Shown here piece after piece: positions 1-8,618 of a stretch of 64,000 bases of DNA (within the stretch, counting starts at the first letter, position 1; every line of letters starts with the position of its first letter). The DNA is from an uncultured bacterium (lineage in GTDB: Bacteria; Verrucomicrobiota; Kiritimatiellia; PWTM01): contig CALLFZ010000004.1 in NCBI GenBank assembly GCA_938010045.1, positions 92,107 through 156,106 on the forward strand, written 5' to 3'. The notes under the pieces are model-generated. The model was not told where the DNA came from and made no database searches. It saw nothing but the letters and a program-made list of their open reading frames with translations. Made by a program: the position numbers and the translations under genes.

Positions 1-488
1 CGGTTGTGGCCTCGCGGATCGGCGCCCACGCACAGCGGCACGTCGCTGCGGGCCATCGGCGGAACATCAACCGCCTCGAGGCGGGCCACTTCGCGGCCGT
101 CCACATACAGCGCCATGAGACGGCGCGGCGCACTGAATACACCGCACACGTGGGTCCATCGATCGGCCGTCAACCGCGCAGCAAACCGGCACATCCCCGC
201 GCGATTGAGCAGGCGCAGCGAATTGCTGGGATGTGTGTCGAGCATGTAGCCGAGCTGGGTGCCGGGCACGGACTTGTCGAGGATGCGCCCGCCTGCCGCG
301 TCCATCGGATCCGCGCGGATCCACGCCTCAAGCGTGACCTCGTTGGTGAGATCCAGCACGGGATCCGACACCAGGTAGACCGGCCCCTCCGGCCCCAAGC
401 GGCAACCTTCGTCGGCACCCGCGCGGATCGAAAGCAGGAGAACAACAAACGCGCAAACGCGCATTGTTCGACTGGGCAACGTCGTCAT
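1..488 (-). CDS. Exported LamG-domain protein, N-terminal part only
   Basis: Only the first 162 codons are visible; the gene runs off the left edge. The ATG at 488 has AAGGTGG about 7 nt upstream. An in-frame ATG at 464 opens directly on a signal peptide (MRVCAFVVLLLSIRAGA) and is a possible alternative start. After the signal come features of a LamG/concanavalin A-like jelly-roll domain: NEVTLEAWIRADP, GGRILDKS, a WTHVCGVF strand and LYVDGREVAR. In this phylum such domains usually bind carbohydrate or sit at the N-terminus of large secreted proteins; the rest of this protein cannot be judged. It is probably surface-exposed or periplasmic. The domain call is fairly secure; the overall function is unknown. 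Confidence 0.75.
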   Translation of the reverse strand, partial: MTTLPSRTMRVCAFVVLLLSIRAGADEGCRLGPEGPVYLVSDPVLDLTNEVTLEAWIRADPMDAAGGRILDKSVPGTQLGYMLDTHPSNSLRLLNRAGMCRFAARLTADRWTHVCGVFSAPRRLMALYVDGREVARLEAVDVPPMARSDVPLCVGADPRGHN

Positions 489-1073
489 CGTGTCCACCTT
501 GAGAGTCGGCGATCGAATCCAGAGTATCCCGCCGACGGTTGTCGAACAAGGAGCGGCCACAAGTCCAAAGCGTCTCCGCGTTCGACTTCGAATCGTTCAC
601 ATCCGCCGCGTCCTCCCCTCTCGGCTGCACCGGCAGGCGTCGAAGAGACGAGTAGTCTGGCCAAGCTTGACCAACAGGCGGTCCGGTGGATAGGTCGAGG
701 TTCGGGGCGGGCCGTGCAGGCCGGGCCGTGTGCAGGTCGGCGGGCTGGCCGGGTCAGGATCTATCTGATTCCGCTACATAGCCCATTTGCCATTCGAGCT
801 GTAACGCTGTTCACGTGATCAAAACAAAGCCCGATTTGGGGTGGGGCCGTACAGGGCATCCTAGCGAACATAACGAGGCTAGAGTTATTCGCAACATTAT
901 AGGTTTTCGGCAGAATCATCATTTGAGTTTTCGGGCGGAGGGGACCCCGGATCCGATGCCCGAATCAGCCGCACCTGACGGCGACGGCGGGCCCTGGCGC
1001 TTTGCCCTGAGGGAACCTTGCGCTTGGGCCTGCGCTTGGGCCTGTCCCCAATCACGGACGAGGGCAGCGATCC
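489..1073. other. Intergenic region with short direct repeats and a REP half-end
   Basis: No convincing gene on either strand. A 12-nt direct repeat (GCGCTTGGGCCT) occurs twice in tandem at about 1019-1042. It runs straight into CCTGTCCCC (1042-1050), which matches the right end of the REP-like element that follows at 1074-1140. A short imperfect direct repeat of GGGCCGTG also occurs near 709-731. The stretch 780-940 is AT-richer than its surroundings and could carry the promoter for the LamG gene, but I could not fix one. Confidence 0.4.
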
Positions 1074-1140
1074 GGGGACAGGCACCCGGCAATTGCCTTA
1101 GGTCTCCCGCGCCCACTGCGCCCAGAGAGGTGCCTGTCCC
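1074..1140. repeat. REP-like palindromic element, copy 1
   Basis: A 67-bp element bounded by GGGGACAGGCACC on the left and GGTGCCTGTCCC on the right, which are inverted repeats of each other. Its interior matches copy 2 (3350-3417) closely along the whole length, including GGTCTCC, GCGCC, ACTGCGC and CAGAGAGGTGCC. It lies just beyond the broken REP-associated transposase (1174-1455), as expected for RAYT-mobilised REPs. Confidence 0.8.
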
Positions 1141-1173
1141 GATGACGATTCCATGGCGGCTGGCGCGAGGCGA

Positions 1174-1455
1174 CTATCGCCGAGTGCCCGGCCGACAGTA
1201 CGTGCCTGTCCCCATCACCCCCATGGCCTGACTCGCGTTCGTCCGTGGTGTCGAAATCAGCAAGTGATCGAGGTCGTTTATCCGCACGTCTACGTGCAGC
1301 CGCACACCCAATCGCTCCGTCATCTCAGCCAGTAGCTTGAGTAGGTGCTCACGATCTCGATCGTCGCCGAAGATCGGCGGCCGGTTGATTCTCCGTGCCG
1401 TTACGGAATACCAGCCGGCCGCAATATTGATTCTCAAAGGCCCCACCCCCCACAC
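1174..1455 (-). pseudogene. Truncated REP-associated tyrosine transposase (RAYT, Y1_Tnp)
   Basis: The 93-codon frame begins like a RAYT: PLRI...GWYSVTARRINR, then FGDDRDREHLLKLLAEMTERLGVRLHVDV and HLLISTPRTNASQAM. Intact proteins of this family usually run to 200-300 residues, with a catalytic HUH motif in which the histidine pair sits in an HYHLL-like stretch. Here that stretch reads LDHLL, so one histidine is lost, and the catalytic tyrosine region is absent. Similarity stops near 1228, where the frame runs into a REP half-end (1202-1213). The gene is almost certainly dead; the 5' end also abuts the DUF6288 relic. The family normally moves or maintains REP palindromes, which matches the repeats found here. 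Confidence 0.7.
1202..1213. repeat. REP right-end sequence at the break of the RAYT relic
   Basis: GTGCCTGTCCCC, identical to the right terminus of the full REP copies. It lies exactly where RAYT similarity ends, so the transposase probably lost its 3' half at a REP boundary. Confidence 0.55.
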
Positions 1456-2072
1456 TTTATTCTCAGTTTCCTCCGCCCATCAGCCCACAGGTAATGTCGA
1501 GACGTGACTCCACCACCACCCGGCAGATACGCGTCGTTGCCGGTGGAGAGAAGCAACAGGCGCCTCAACGCGGCGGGAATTCCGCTGCCCTCGTCGTTGG
1601 AATCACGGGCCTTTTGCAGGGACTGCGCGTAATACTCGGCGGCGTGCCGAACGATCGCCTCCGATGTCTTGCAGTTCCACGGCCACGTCGGGCTGTCCGC
1701 GCCGAGCACGGGGATGACCACCGTGACCGGATCTTTGCCTTCCACTTCGAACACCAGCTTGCCGTCGTTCGCCTCCGCCTCCGTCAATGCCCTGCCGAGG
1801 GGCGTAAAGGGGTTGAGCCTACCAACGCCTTGCCGTGGACGCCGGTGATGAGTCGTCTTTGGCGAATTTGCCCTCGGCCGGACTTTCCGGCACGGTGTCC
1901 TCGACCTTCAGAACGCGCCGGGATAGATGCGCAGCTTGAGGCCCGTCACGCCCACTTCGCCGAAGTGCCGCTCCTTCGCTGGATCCGGCCGCAAATGATA
2001 CAGCGCCGGCTCGGTGTGGTAACCAGCGGCAACACCGGCGGCGAAAGACAATAGATTCGCGAGCTTCTTCAA
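1434..2072 (-). pseudogene. DUF6288-type (PDZ-like) exported protein, frameshifted and truncated
   Basis: A TTG at 2072 overlaps the stop of the upstream esterase (TTGA) and would start LKKLANLLSFAAGVAAGYH, a signal-peptide-like N-terminus. It continues YHLRPDPAKERHFGEVGVTGLKLRIYPG, then needs two single-base corrections: near 1918, and near 1849 where one base appears lost before ATCACCGGCGTC. With those the frame reads RVLKVEDTVPESPAEGKFAKDD, then LITGVHGKAL, and on into the open stretch from 1787 (KLVFEVEGKDPVTVVIPVLG, TWPWNC, IVRHAAEYYA). I recall this pattern from DUF6288 proteins of Kiritimatiellota and Planctomycetes, with a PDZ-like domain followed by a large repeat region. Only the front part survives; near 1490-1530 it passes into RAYT-adjacent sequence. 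Confidence 0.6.
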
Positions 2073-3208
2073 GGTTGCTCTTGGGCTCTTGTGGTTATGG
2101 GTTTTTCGAGAGACAAAATCGCATCCGCAAACGCCCGGCCCATCAACGCGAAGGTCTTTGCGCAGCCGAGATAATGGAATCCGAAATTCGAGGCGCCCCG
2201 CTCCCAGGCTCGCGCCTCCTCCGGCGAGATGAGTTCCGCTTCGAATTTCTTCATCTGACGGTCAGCCTCCTCCTTCGTCAGCTTGCCGGCTTCGACCTCC
2301 TTGTTCAGCTTGCGACGCTTGTCCGCGACTTGTCCGCGCTTCACCTCGATCGCGCCCAGCCGCTCATCCCAAAACGGGGCGGTCTGCACGGCGACGACGC
2401 GGCCCTTGAACTCCGGCAGCGCCGCCGGCGCCGCCATCGCCTCGCGGAAATTGGCGTGAATCGGGCTGACCTGCATTCCGCCCACGCCCATCACGCCGAT
2501 CACGAACGGCATATCCGGCGCGTTCAAATCCGTACGAACATCGCGGATAAACTGCGCCAAGAGATCGCTGTACATCGCGTATCCGCCCGGCTCGGCCCGC
2601 TTGGGGTAGGTTTTTGAATCCACCATATCGTTCCACCCTTGCAGCCAAACAAATCCGGCGATCTCATAGCCCTGTTTTGCTTCGTAATCTGGGATGACTC
2701 TTGTAATGTCCCTCAACACCATCCGCACATGGTTGATCATTGCTCGGTAGGATGGCCCAGCTTCACCGGCGCTCGGCGGCCGAAAATCCTTGTGCAGCGA
2801 TTTGCCGCCCCACGCCGTTTTGATCAGCAGGATCGGTTGTTGGAGTTTCTCCTCCAGGCGTAGGCCGAACGTGTACTCCGGTCCGATTTTCGTTCCGCCC
2901 TTCAGGGCCCCGTAGCCTACCGTCAGCTTGCCGGTCTTCTCCGTGTCCTCGTCGGTGAGGTACGAAATCCACACGCGTTCGCACACTTTCGGCGTGCCGT
3001 CGGGGTTGCGCATCCACGCCAGCAGCGGCGCTGTCGACGGATCGTCGCCGATATAGTCGAAGGTCTCGACCTTCGCGTGGCCCTCCATGTTCGACTGCCC
3101 GGCCAGGATGAAGACCTTGACCGGCGCGGCTCCCGCCGCGCCCGGAAAACTCGCCGCGCCCAGCGCGCACGCGCCGAGAATGGCCCCAAAAGGATGATGC
3201 TTTTTCAC
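2069..3208 (-). CDS. SASA-domain carbohydrate esterase (sialate O-acetylesterase-like)
   Basis: A 379-residue protein of the SGNH/GDSL-related SASA family (formerly DUF303), which removes O-acetyl groups from sugars. The GTG at 3208 has GGGAGA a few bases upstream and opens a signal peptide (GAILGACALGAASFPGAAGAA); longer starts would put about 28 extra residues before it. The nucleophile motif is FILAGQSNMEG, with Ser39. Further family features are the Gly-rich AWGGKSL and GFVWLQGWNDM, the block that normally carries the conserved Q-G-E/N-D signature. The enzyme is probably exported and deacetylates polysaccharide, in line with the sulfatases elsewhere in the window. The broken DUF6288 gene follows with a TTGA overlap, so the two once formed an operon. 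Confidence 0.85.
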   Translation of the reverse strand: MKKHHPFGAILGACALGAASFPGAAGAAPVKVFILAGQSNMEGHAKVETFDYIGDDPSTAPLLAWMRNPDGTPKVCERVWISYLTDEDTEKTGKLTVGYGALKGGTKIGPEYTFGLRLEEKLQQPILLIKTAWGGKSLHKDFRPPSAGEAGPSYRAMINHVRMVLRDITRVIPDYEAKQGYEIAGFVWLQGWNDMVDSKTYPKRAEPGGYAMYSDLLAQFIRDVRTDLNAPDMPFVIGVMGVGGMQVSPIHANFREAMAAPAALPEFKGRVVAVQTAPFWDERLGAIEVKRGQVADKRRKLNKEVEAGKLTKEEADRQMKKFEAELISPEEARAWERGASNFGFHYLGCAKTFALMGRAFADAILSLEKPITTRAQEQP

Positions 3209-3897
3209 CGTACGTTCCCGTTCTCCCAAATTTGTTTCTCTCTCGACGCCGACAAGCGCACGCGCGATCGCGCGCTTTGGACATACAAACATAGCGACAA
3301 ACGCATGTCGAATTGCGGCTCGTGTATTCGAGTTTCAGCGGTGCGATCTGGGGACAGGCACATGGCAGTCGCTTGGGGTCTCCTGCGCCGACTGCGCTCA
3401 GAGAGGTGCCTGTCCCCAACGGCCTCTCTCCGGCGGAGGAGCGCCGGAGTTGCAGGGGGAGGAAACCGTCTGGCCAGCCCTGCGCGCTGAAAAGGCGGCC
3501 TCACGGCTCGCGGCCTTCGGCATGCCCGAATCGTCCGACCGCCCGCGCTTCGATTGCGCGCGTCGGGAAAGTCGTCGAGGCGATCCCGACCGAAGTGCGA
3601 GGTGATGTAGCCGAAGTTCATGCGGTCCTTATCCACCGCGTCCCTACCCGCGTTCAGGCCTGAGTGGTCGAAAATTCTTTTTTGGGGGGAAGTGGCGAGA
3701 AAAACCTGCGAATGGCGCGGGGCGGTGGGATTAACGATGTTCGCCTCCCTCCGCCGACGCCGTTCTGTGCTGCTCATTTTCCACAACAGCGCAATTCGCT
3801 CCCAATCCTAGGGTGAAGATTGACACCCCGAGTGGGTGTATGGTGAACTCATGCTTTGGATAACGGGCTGTAGAACGCAGATTGAGGATTGGGAATT
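3209..3897. other. Intergenic region holding REP copy 2
   Basis: No gene I can support. Besides the REP-like element at 3350-3417 it contains an AT-richer stretch (3660-3900) before the small basic protein gene. TTGACA at 3820-3825 is followed by a small hairpin (CACCC/GGGTG, 3824-3838), but no well-spaced -10 box could be assigned. Several open frames on the minus strand (3205-3786) lack family motifs. Confidence 0.35.
3350..3417. repeat. REP-like palindromic element, copy 2
   Basis: A 68-bp element with ends GGGGACAGGCAC and GTGCCTGTCCCC. It is homologous to copy 1 over its full length and in the same orientation, including the flanking GATC. It lies about 140 bp upstream of the esterase start. 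Two full copies plus stray ends close to a transposase relic fit a REP/REPIN family. Confidence 0.8.
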
Positions 3898-4053
3898 ATG
3901 TCCGCACATTCAAGTTTGAGGATCGGCGGCAAGACCATGGCGAAGCGCAACGTGCTGAAGCGGTTCGAGCGGATTGACGCGCTCATGCGAGCGGGCAAAT
4001 GGAAGCCGGGCGACCGTGCCCTCGGACTGCCCAAAACCAAACCGACCGCCTGA
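3898..4053 (+). CDS. Small basic protein of Chlamydiae/Verrucomicrobia type
   Basis: A 51-residue lysine/arginine-rich protein starting at ATG 3898, with GAGG about 10 nt upstream. The order MSAHSSLR..., KRNVLKRFERIDALM, GKWKPGDRALGLPKTKP matches the small basic protein family I know from Verrucomicrobia, Chlamydiae and related phyla (TIGR04137, as I recall it). Its biochemical role is not established; size, charge and adjacency to an rRNA pseudouridine synthase suggest an RNA- or ribosome-associated job, but that is inference. It overlaps or immediately precedes the next gene, so translation of the two is probably coupled. The family is a strong phylogenetic marker for the source organism. 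Confidence 0.85.
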   Translation: MSAHSSLRIGGKTMAKRNVLKRFERIDALMRAGKWKPGDRALGLPKTKPTA

Positions 4054-4876
4054 CATTCGGCTCCAGCGATTTCTAGCGCAATGTGGCGTCGCGTCGCGAC
4101 GCGGCGCCGTCGAGTGGATTCGCGCCGGTCGAGTGATGGTCAACGGCCGGCCGGTTCTGGAGCCGGGCGCCCGGGTGGATCCGGCGAGGGACGACATCCG
4201 CGTGGACGGGCGCCGGCTGCGTCCGCAGCCTCGGCACTACCTCCTCTTGAACAAGCCCCGTGGTGTGCTGTGCACGTGCCGAGACCCGCAGGGGCGCCGG
4301 ACGATGCTCGATCTTCTGCCGCGCACGTTGGGCGTCCGCCTGTATTCGGTGGGACGGCTCGACTGGGACAGCGAGGGACTCTTGCTGCTCACCAACGACG
4401 GCGAGTTGGCGGCGCGGCTCATTCACCCGCGGTACCATGTACCCAAAGTGTACCGGGTGCGGACCGATCGCCCATTGCCGCGTCCTTGGCTCGCGAGGTT
4501 CATCACGGGGATCGAGTCGGAGGGCGAGCGGCTGCGCGCAGTCCGTGTGCGGCCGCTCGCCGCGGGGCGGGCGGGCGCGGAGTACGAGATCGAGTTGATC
4601 GAAGGACGAAATCGTCAGATTCGTCGCATGGTGGACTGTGCGGGCCGGCGAGTGGTTCGCCTCGTGCGGACGCGGATCGGACCACTCACGCTTGAGGGGC
4701 TCCTGCCGGGCCGATGGCGGCGCCTGAGCGACCGCGAGCTCGAGGCACTGCGGCGAGCGGCCGGCCTCAGCGCGGGTGCAGCACGAGGAAATGCTCCCGA
4801 ATGTAGCGCGCCGCATCTTCGAGCGTTGGAAGAATCTTCGTGCAGTACTTCACCATCCACGGGCTGCACTCCTTAA
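4016..4876 (+). CDS. rRNA pseudouridine synthase (RsuA/RluB/RluE family)
   Basis: Converts a specific uridine in rRNA to pseudouridine. An N-terminal S4 RNA-binding domain (LQRFLAQCGVASRRGAVEWI, GRVMVNG) is followed by the catalytic domain with YLLLNKPRGVLCT, the active-site block VGRLDWDSEGLLLLTND (catalytic Asp in GRLD) and IELIEGRNRQIRRM. The start is unclear. The family normally begins right at (M)RLQRF, but the codon there is ATT (4055-4057), one base after the small basic protein stop. In-frame alternatives are GTG 4016 (used here) and ATG 3974, which would overlap the upstream gene by 38 or 80 nt. The last ~35 residues are not family-like and lie over the 3' end of the convergent next gene. 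RsuA, RluB or RluE specificity cannot be assigned. Confidence 0.85.
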   Translation: MPSDCPKPNRPPDIRLQRFLAQCGVASRRGAVEWIRAGRVMVNGRPVLEPGARVDPARDDIRVDGRRLRPQPRHYLLLNKPRGVLCTCRDPQGRRTMLDLLPRTLGVRLYSVGRLDWDSEGLLLLTNDGELAARLIHPRYHVPKVYRVRTDRPLPRPWLARFITGIESEGERLRAVRVRPLAAGRAGAEYEIELIEGRNRQIRRMVDCAGRRVVRLVRTRIGPLTLEGLLPGRWRRLSDRELEALRRAAGLSAGAARGNAPECSAPHLRALEESSCSTSPSTGCTP

Positions 4877-5186
4877 AGGGGAAGGGCGAGAAGGCAATCA
4901 CGAACTTGTGCAGCACGTGGGCGGCGTAGAACACCTCCATCGCGGTGCCGATGGAGGGTTTGCTGTAGTTGACCAGAATGATGTCGGCGTCGCGCACGTC
5001 CTGCAGATCGAACTCGACGATCTCGTTCGCACTGTCGACCTCACGGTCCTTGAAGTTGCGCCGCATCGGATCGAGGAGCGAAAACTCGCGGCCGAGCAGT
5101 TCGAAGGCGCGCTCGCGCCACGCGCGCGCATGTCCGTCCACCTCGTCCATGATGGGACCGCACAGATAGATCTTTTTGCGTTCCAT
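4767..5186 (-). CDS. Nucleoside 2-deoxyribosyltransferase-like protein
   Basis: A 139-residue protein of the nucleoside 2-deoxyribosyltransferase fold, which exchanges bases on deoxyribonucleosides or hydrolyses nucleotide N-glycosidic bonds in salvage or house-cleaning. Signatures are IYLCGPI at the start, DADIILVNYSKPSIGTAME with the conserved catalytic Glu, and an internal LLDPMRR. The ATG at 5186 has GGAGG 5 nt upstream and is preferred over the in-frame TTG at 5198. The 3' end overlaps the convergent pseudouridine synthase by 110 nt. The substrate cannot be told from sequence. Confidence 0.75.
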   Translation of the reverse strand: MERKKIYLCGPIMDEVDGHARAWRERAFELLGREFSLLDPMRRNFKDREVDSANEIVEFDLQDVRDADIILVNYSKPSIGTAMEVFYAAHVLHKFVIAFSPFPFKECSPWMVKYCTKILPTLEDAARYIREHFLVLHPR

Positions 5187-5243
5187 ATTGTCCTCCAAGG
5201 GAGGTTCGGGCCAGTGGGTCCGAATCGCCTCGGGCGCGGACTC

Positions 5244-7112
5244 TCAGTCAGCGCGGACGGGAGCGCCGGGCAGACCTAGCTCGGCCGCATATGGCATCGA
5301 GGGGCCGAGCCGGCGAGCCAGTGCCACGGCCTCATCCCGGTATCGCGGGTCCCGGGTCCGAATATGTTCGCCGACGAGCCAGGCGAGTTTTTGCCGCACC
5401 CACGAATCCCGAAGCTGAGGACTGCCCGGCGCCCCTGACCGCAGGTTGAGACCGAACACCATATCGTAGGAGTTGGTCCCGGACCGACCAAGAATGCGCA
5501 CGCCCGCTTCTTCCGCGTCTACTGGCACACGACCGACGACCGTGAGAGGGCGATCGAGGTAGAGGTGGGTCAGAAGTTTCGGATAGATCTCCGTCTCGTC
5601 CACGCCCGACCAACGGTGGGATAGCTCAGTCAACACCGGCCGGCTGACTTCCTGGACGAAACTGGCGAGTTCCGACGGGATCGCGTTGAGATCCCGGACG
5701 ATTCGCGAGGCGCCGCGGTTTTTCTGGCTCAAAAAGTCCAGCAGGAAGCGGTTGACGTTCTGGCCGGCGCCGAATGAAAAGACCGAAACGCGGCCTCGGT
5801 TGGCGTCGGAAAACCGCTGGATGATCTCGAAGTTGTCCTGCAACCCCTTGGTGGGGCGTCCGTCGGAGATCATGATGGCAATGACAGGACGGGCGGGATC
5901 AAACGGTAAGGCTTTGATTGCGTCCAAGGCGGCGTAGATGTCGGTCATGCCGCGGGATTCCATTTGTTCGATGAACCATCCGCCTTGCGCCAGCTCGGTG
6001 GGACGCGCGGGGGCCCAGTCATCGAAACACCGGGCGATCACGTCGCGAAACGCAATCAGATTGAAGCGATCCGCGGGTTGGAGGAGGCGGAGCGACGCAT
6101 GGAGCCCCTGCCGGCAAGCGCGGACCCTGGGGGTGGTCATGCTCGCGGAACAGTCCTGTACAAACAGAATGTCGCGGGGCAGCGGCGGCAGAACCGTCTC
6201 GGAGGCGCGGCGAATATCCACCTGAAAGTAGCGCGCGCTGGGCTCGTCGGGCGGCGTCCAGGTGGCGAGGTCGAGCCGGAGTAGGTGTTCGATCGGGGGC
6301 ACGCCGGTGACGTCGGGCCCGCGTTCGCGGACCGCGCCCGCGACTTCGAGGGCCGGCGCGACGGTGGGAGCCATGGGCGGCTGCGTCCCATCGCCGCTGC
6401 CGGACTTTGTCGGGACGGGCAAGGGCGGAGGCGGCGGGGGCGCCATCGGCGGCGGCTCCGGGACGGCCGGCGCAGTTGGCGATCGTTGACTTGCGCCCTC
6501 GGGGCCCGGTGCGGCGCGGCCGGTTCCTGCCGCGATGCCGACCGGGCGCGGCGGCGCGGCCTCCGGATCCAGCAGGGCGGGCGGGATCACGTCCGGCGCG
6601 CGCGCGGATCGCTCCACGGCCGACGCGACGCGGCGAGGCAGCGCCGCCATCTCGTCAGGGATGAGCCCGTCGGGGATCTCGATCCGCTCCATTCGGGGCA
6701 TCCACGCGCGCAGGTCCTCGGCGGAGGCAGGCCGAAGCGGAGGTTCGTCGGCCGGCAGAACAGCCGAGAGATCCGGCGCCAGCCGAGACGGGTCGGAGAT
6801 CGTCGCGGCGGGCGGCGGCACTGCGACCAGTCCGAGGCGCTCCGGTTCGAAGGGCGTCACATCCACTGGGGCGGGCGCCGCTTCGGGCCGCACGCTGTCC
6901 ACTCGCACCGACCGCGCTGGCGCTACGGGCGTCCAGACGGGCGCCGCCACCGGAATGGGCGGCAGCTCGAGAGCGGCCAGCCAGTGCAGCGCGAACGACA
7001 CCCCCACGGCGATCCAGCCCAGCGCCAGCCGCTGACCGCGTTTCGGCGGCTGAAGCAACCATTCGTTGTTGACGACCACCGCGGCCATCGCGCGCCCCCC
7101 GCGCTCAATCAA
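5244..7112 (-). CDS. Membrane-anchored von Willebrand factor A-domain protein with Pro-rich linker
   Basis: About 622 residues. One N-terminal membrane segment ([20 protein letters not shown], residues ~29-48) is followed by a long Pro/Ala-rich linker to ~270, including a run of prolines near residue 225. Then comes a VWA domain with an intact MIDAS site (DCSASM), [11 protein letters not shown] and ISDGRPTKG. Such proteins bind metal ions and mediate protein-protein contacts in the periplasm; no enzymatic role is implied. The TTG at 7112 overlaps the rho stop codon (TTGA). An ATG at 7088 behind a G-rich stretch is an equally plausible start. It is last in the minus-strand run, so expression probably depends on reading through from rho. 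Confidence 0.75.
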   Translation of the reverse strand: MIERGGRAMAAVVVNNEWLLQPPKRGQRLALGWIAVGVSFALHWLAALELPPIPVAAPVWTPVAPARSVRVDSVRPEAAPAPVDVTPFEPERLGLVAVPPPAATISDPSRLAPDLSAVLPADEPPLRPASAEDLRAWMPRMERIEIPDGLIPDEMAALPRRVASAVERSARAPDVIPPALLDPEAAPPRPVGIAAGTGRAAPGPEGASQRSPTAPAVPEPPPMAPPPPPPLPVPTKSGSGDGTQPPMAPTVAPALEVAGAVRERGPDVTGVPPIEHLLRLDLATWTPPDEPSARYFQVDIRRASETVLPPLPRDILFVQDCSASMTTPRVRACRQGLHASLRLLQPADRFNLIAFRDVIARCFDDWAPARPTELAQGGWFIEQMESRGMTDIYAALDAIKALPFDPARPVIAIMISDGRPTKGLQDNFEIIQRFSDANRGRVSVFSFGAGQNVNRFLLDFLSQKNRGASRIVRDLNAIPSELASFVQEVSRPVLTELSHRWSGVDETEIYPKLLTHLYLDRPLTVVGRVPVDAEEAGVRILGRSGTNSYDMVFGLNLRSGAPGSPQLRDSWVRQKLAWLVGEHIRTRDPRYRDEAVALARRLGPSMPYAAELGLPGAPVRAD

Positions 7113-8614
7113 CCTTGCAACGATAGCAGAAACTCGATGTTGCTGCGGGTCTTCTTGAGCCGGTTGATCAGCAGCTCCATCGCCTCCACCGGCGGGACGC
7201 CGTTCAGTGCTTTCCGCAGAATCCAGATCTTCTGGAGCTCCTCGGGATGCAGCAGCAGCTCCTCCTTGCGGGTGCCGGACTTCTCGATGTTGATCGCCGG
7301 GAAGATGCGCTTGTCCACGAGATTGCGGTCGAGCCCCAGCTCCATGTTGCCGGTGCCCTTGAACTCCTCGAAGATCACCTCGTCCATGCGGCTGCCCGTA
7401 TCAATGAGCGCGGTCGCGATGATCGTGAGACTGCCGCCGCCCTCGATGTTGCGCGCAGCTCCGAAGAAGCGCTTCGGCTTGTGCAGCGCGTTCGCGTCCA
7501 CGCCGCCGGAGAGAATTTTGCCGCTGTGCGGCTGTAGCGTGTTGTAGGCGCGCGCGAGGCGCGTGATGCTGTCGAGCAGGATCACGACGTCGCGGTTGCA
7601 CTCCACCATCCGCTTGGCCATTTCGATCACAATTTCGGCCAGCTGCACGTGTCGCTCCGGCGGCTCATCAAAGGTCGAGCTGAGCACCTCGGCCTTTGTG
7701 TTCCGCTGCATGTCGGTGACTTCTTCCGGACGCTCGTCAATCAGCAAGATGATCAGTTTCACGTCCGGATTGTTCGCGGAGATGCTGTTCGCGATCTCCT
7801 GCAGCAACACCGTCTTGCCAGTCCGGGGCGGCGCGACAATGAGCCCGCGCTGTCCCTTACCGATCGGCGTCAGGAGGTCCATCACGCGCATCGAGATGCT
7901 TCCGCCCGGGCGCTCCAGCACGAGCCGTTCGTTCGGGAAGAGCGGCGTGAGATTCTCAAACGGCACCTTGGAGCGGGCCTTTTCGGGCGCATCGCCGTTG
8001 ATGCGTTCGACGCGCAGCAGCGCAAAGAAGCGCTCTTTTTCTTTCGGCGGACGGATCTCGCCCTCGACGTAGTCGCCCGTGCGCAACCCGAATCGGCGGA
8101 TCTGCGAGGGCGACACGTAGATATCCTCCGGGCACGGCAGGTAGTTCGAGAGCGGCGAGCGAAGGAATCCGAAGCCGTCCGGCAGGATTTCGATCACGCC
8201 GCGCCCCAGCATTGTGGCGTTGCGTCGCCCGCAGGCCTTCAGAATCTCAAAGATCAGCTCGTGCTTTTGCAGTGCGGCGAAGTCCTGCAGCCCGCACTCA
8301 TACGCGAGCGAATGCAGCTCGGGCACGCTCCAGCTCTGGAGTTCGTAGAGGCGGATCACGGTGCCCAGCGAGGGTTGCGACGATGAGGACGAGGGCGGCG
8401 CCGTGTCTGCCGCTGGCGGCTCCGCAGCGGGAGCGGCAGGTGGGGGCGGCGCCTCAACGGCCGCGGCGGACTCTGCGGGGGCCGGCGGCGCGGGGTCGGC
8501 CGGCGACGCCTCGGCGGGCGCGGATTCAGGCGCCGCAGCCACCTCCGGTGGGCGCGGCGAACGGGGCGGGCGCCCGCGACGACGGTGATGAGAAGTCATC
8601 GGTTGCTCGGACAT
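7109..8614 (-). CDS. rho: Transcription termination factor Rho
   Basis: Hexameric RNA helicase that ends transcription. The 501-residue protein is longer than the usual ~420 because of an Ala/Pro-rich N-terminal extension of about 85 residues, common in high-GC phyla. Features in order: N-terminal helical bundle ([22 protein letters not shown]), cold-shock RNA-binding domain ([15 protein letters not shown]), Walker A (VAPPRTGKT), Walker B region ([15 protein letters not shown]), the Q/R loop ([20 protein letters not shown]) and a complete C-terminus. The ATG at 8614 follows GAAGGAG; upstream in-frame codons lie inside coaE and are rejected. It starts 4 nt after coaE ends and overlaps the VWA gene by TTGA. 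Confidence 0.97.
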   Translation of the reverse strand: MSEQPMTSHHRRRGRPPRSPRPPEVAAAPESAPAEASPADPAPPAPAESAAAVEAPPPPAAPAAEPPAADTAPPSSSSSQPSLGTVIRLYELQSWSVPELHSLAYECGLQDFAALQKHELIFEILKACGRRNATMLGRGVIEILPDGFGFLRSPLSNYLPCPEDIYVSPSQIRRFGLRTGDYVEGEIRPPKEKERFFALLRVERINGDAPEKARSKVPFENLTPLFPNERLVLERPGGSISMRVMDLLTPIGKGQRGLIVAPPRTGKTVLLQEIANSISANNPDVKLIILLIDERPEEVTDMQRNTKAEVLSSTFDEPPERHVQLAEIVIEMAKRMVECNRDVVILLDSITRLARAYNTLQPHSGKILSGGVDANALHKPKRFFGAARNIEGGGSLTIIATALIDTGSRMDEVIFEEFKGTGNMELGLDRNLVDKRIFPAINIEKSGTRKEELLLHPEELQKIWILRKALNGVPPVEAMELLINRLKKTRSNIEFLLSLQG

Positions 8615-8618
8615 GGGG

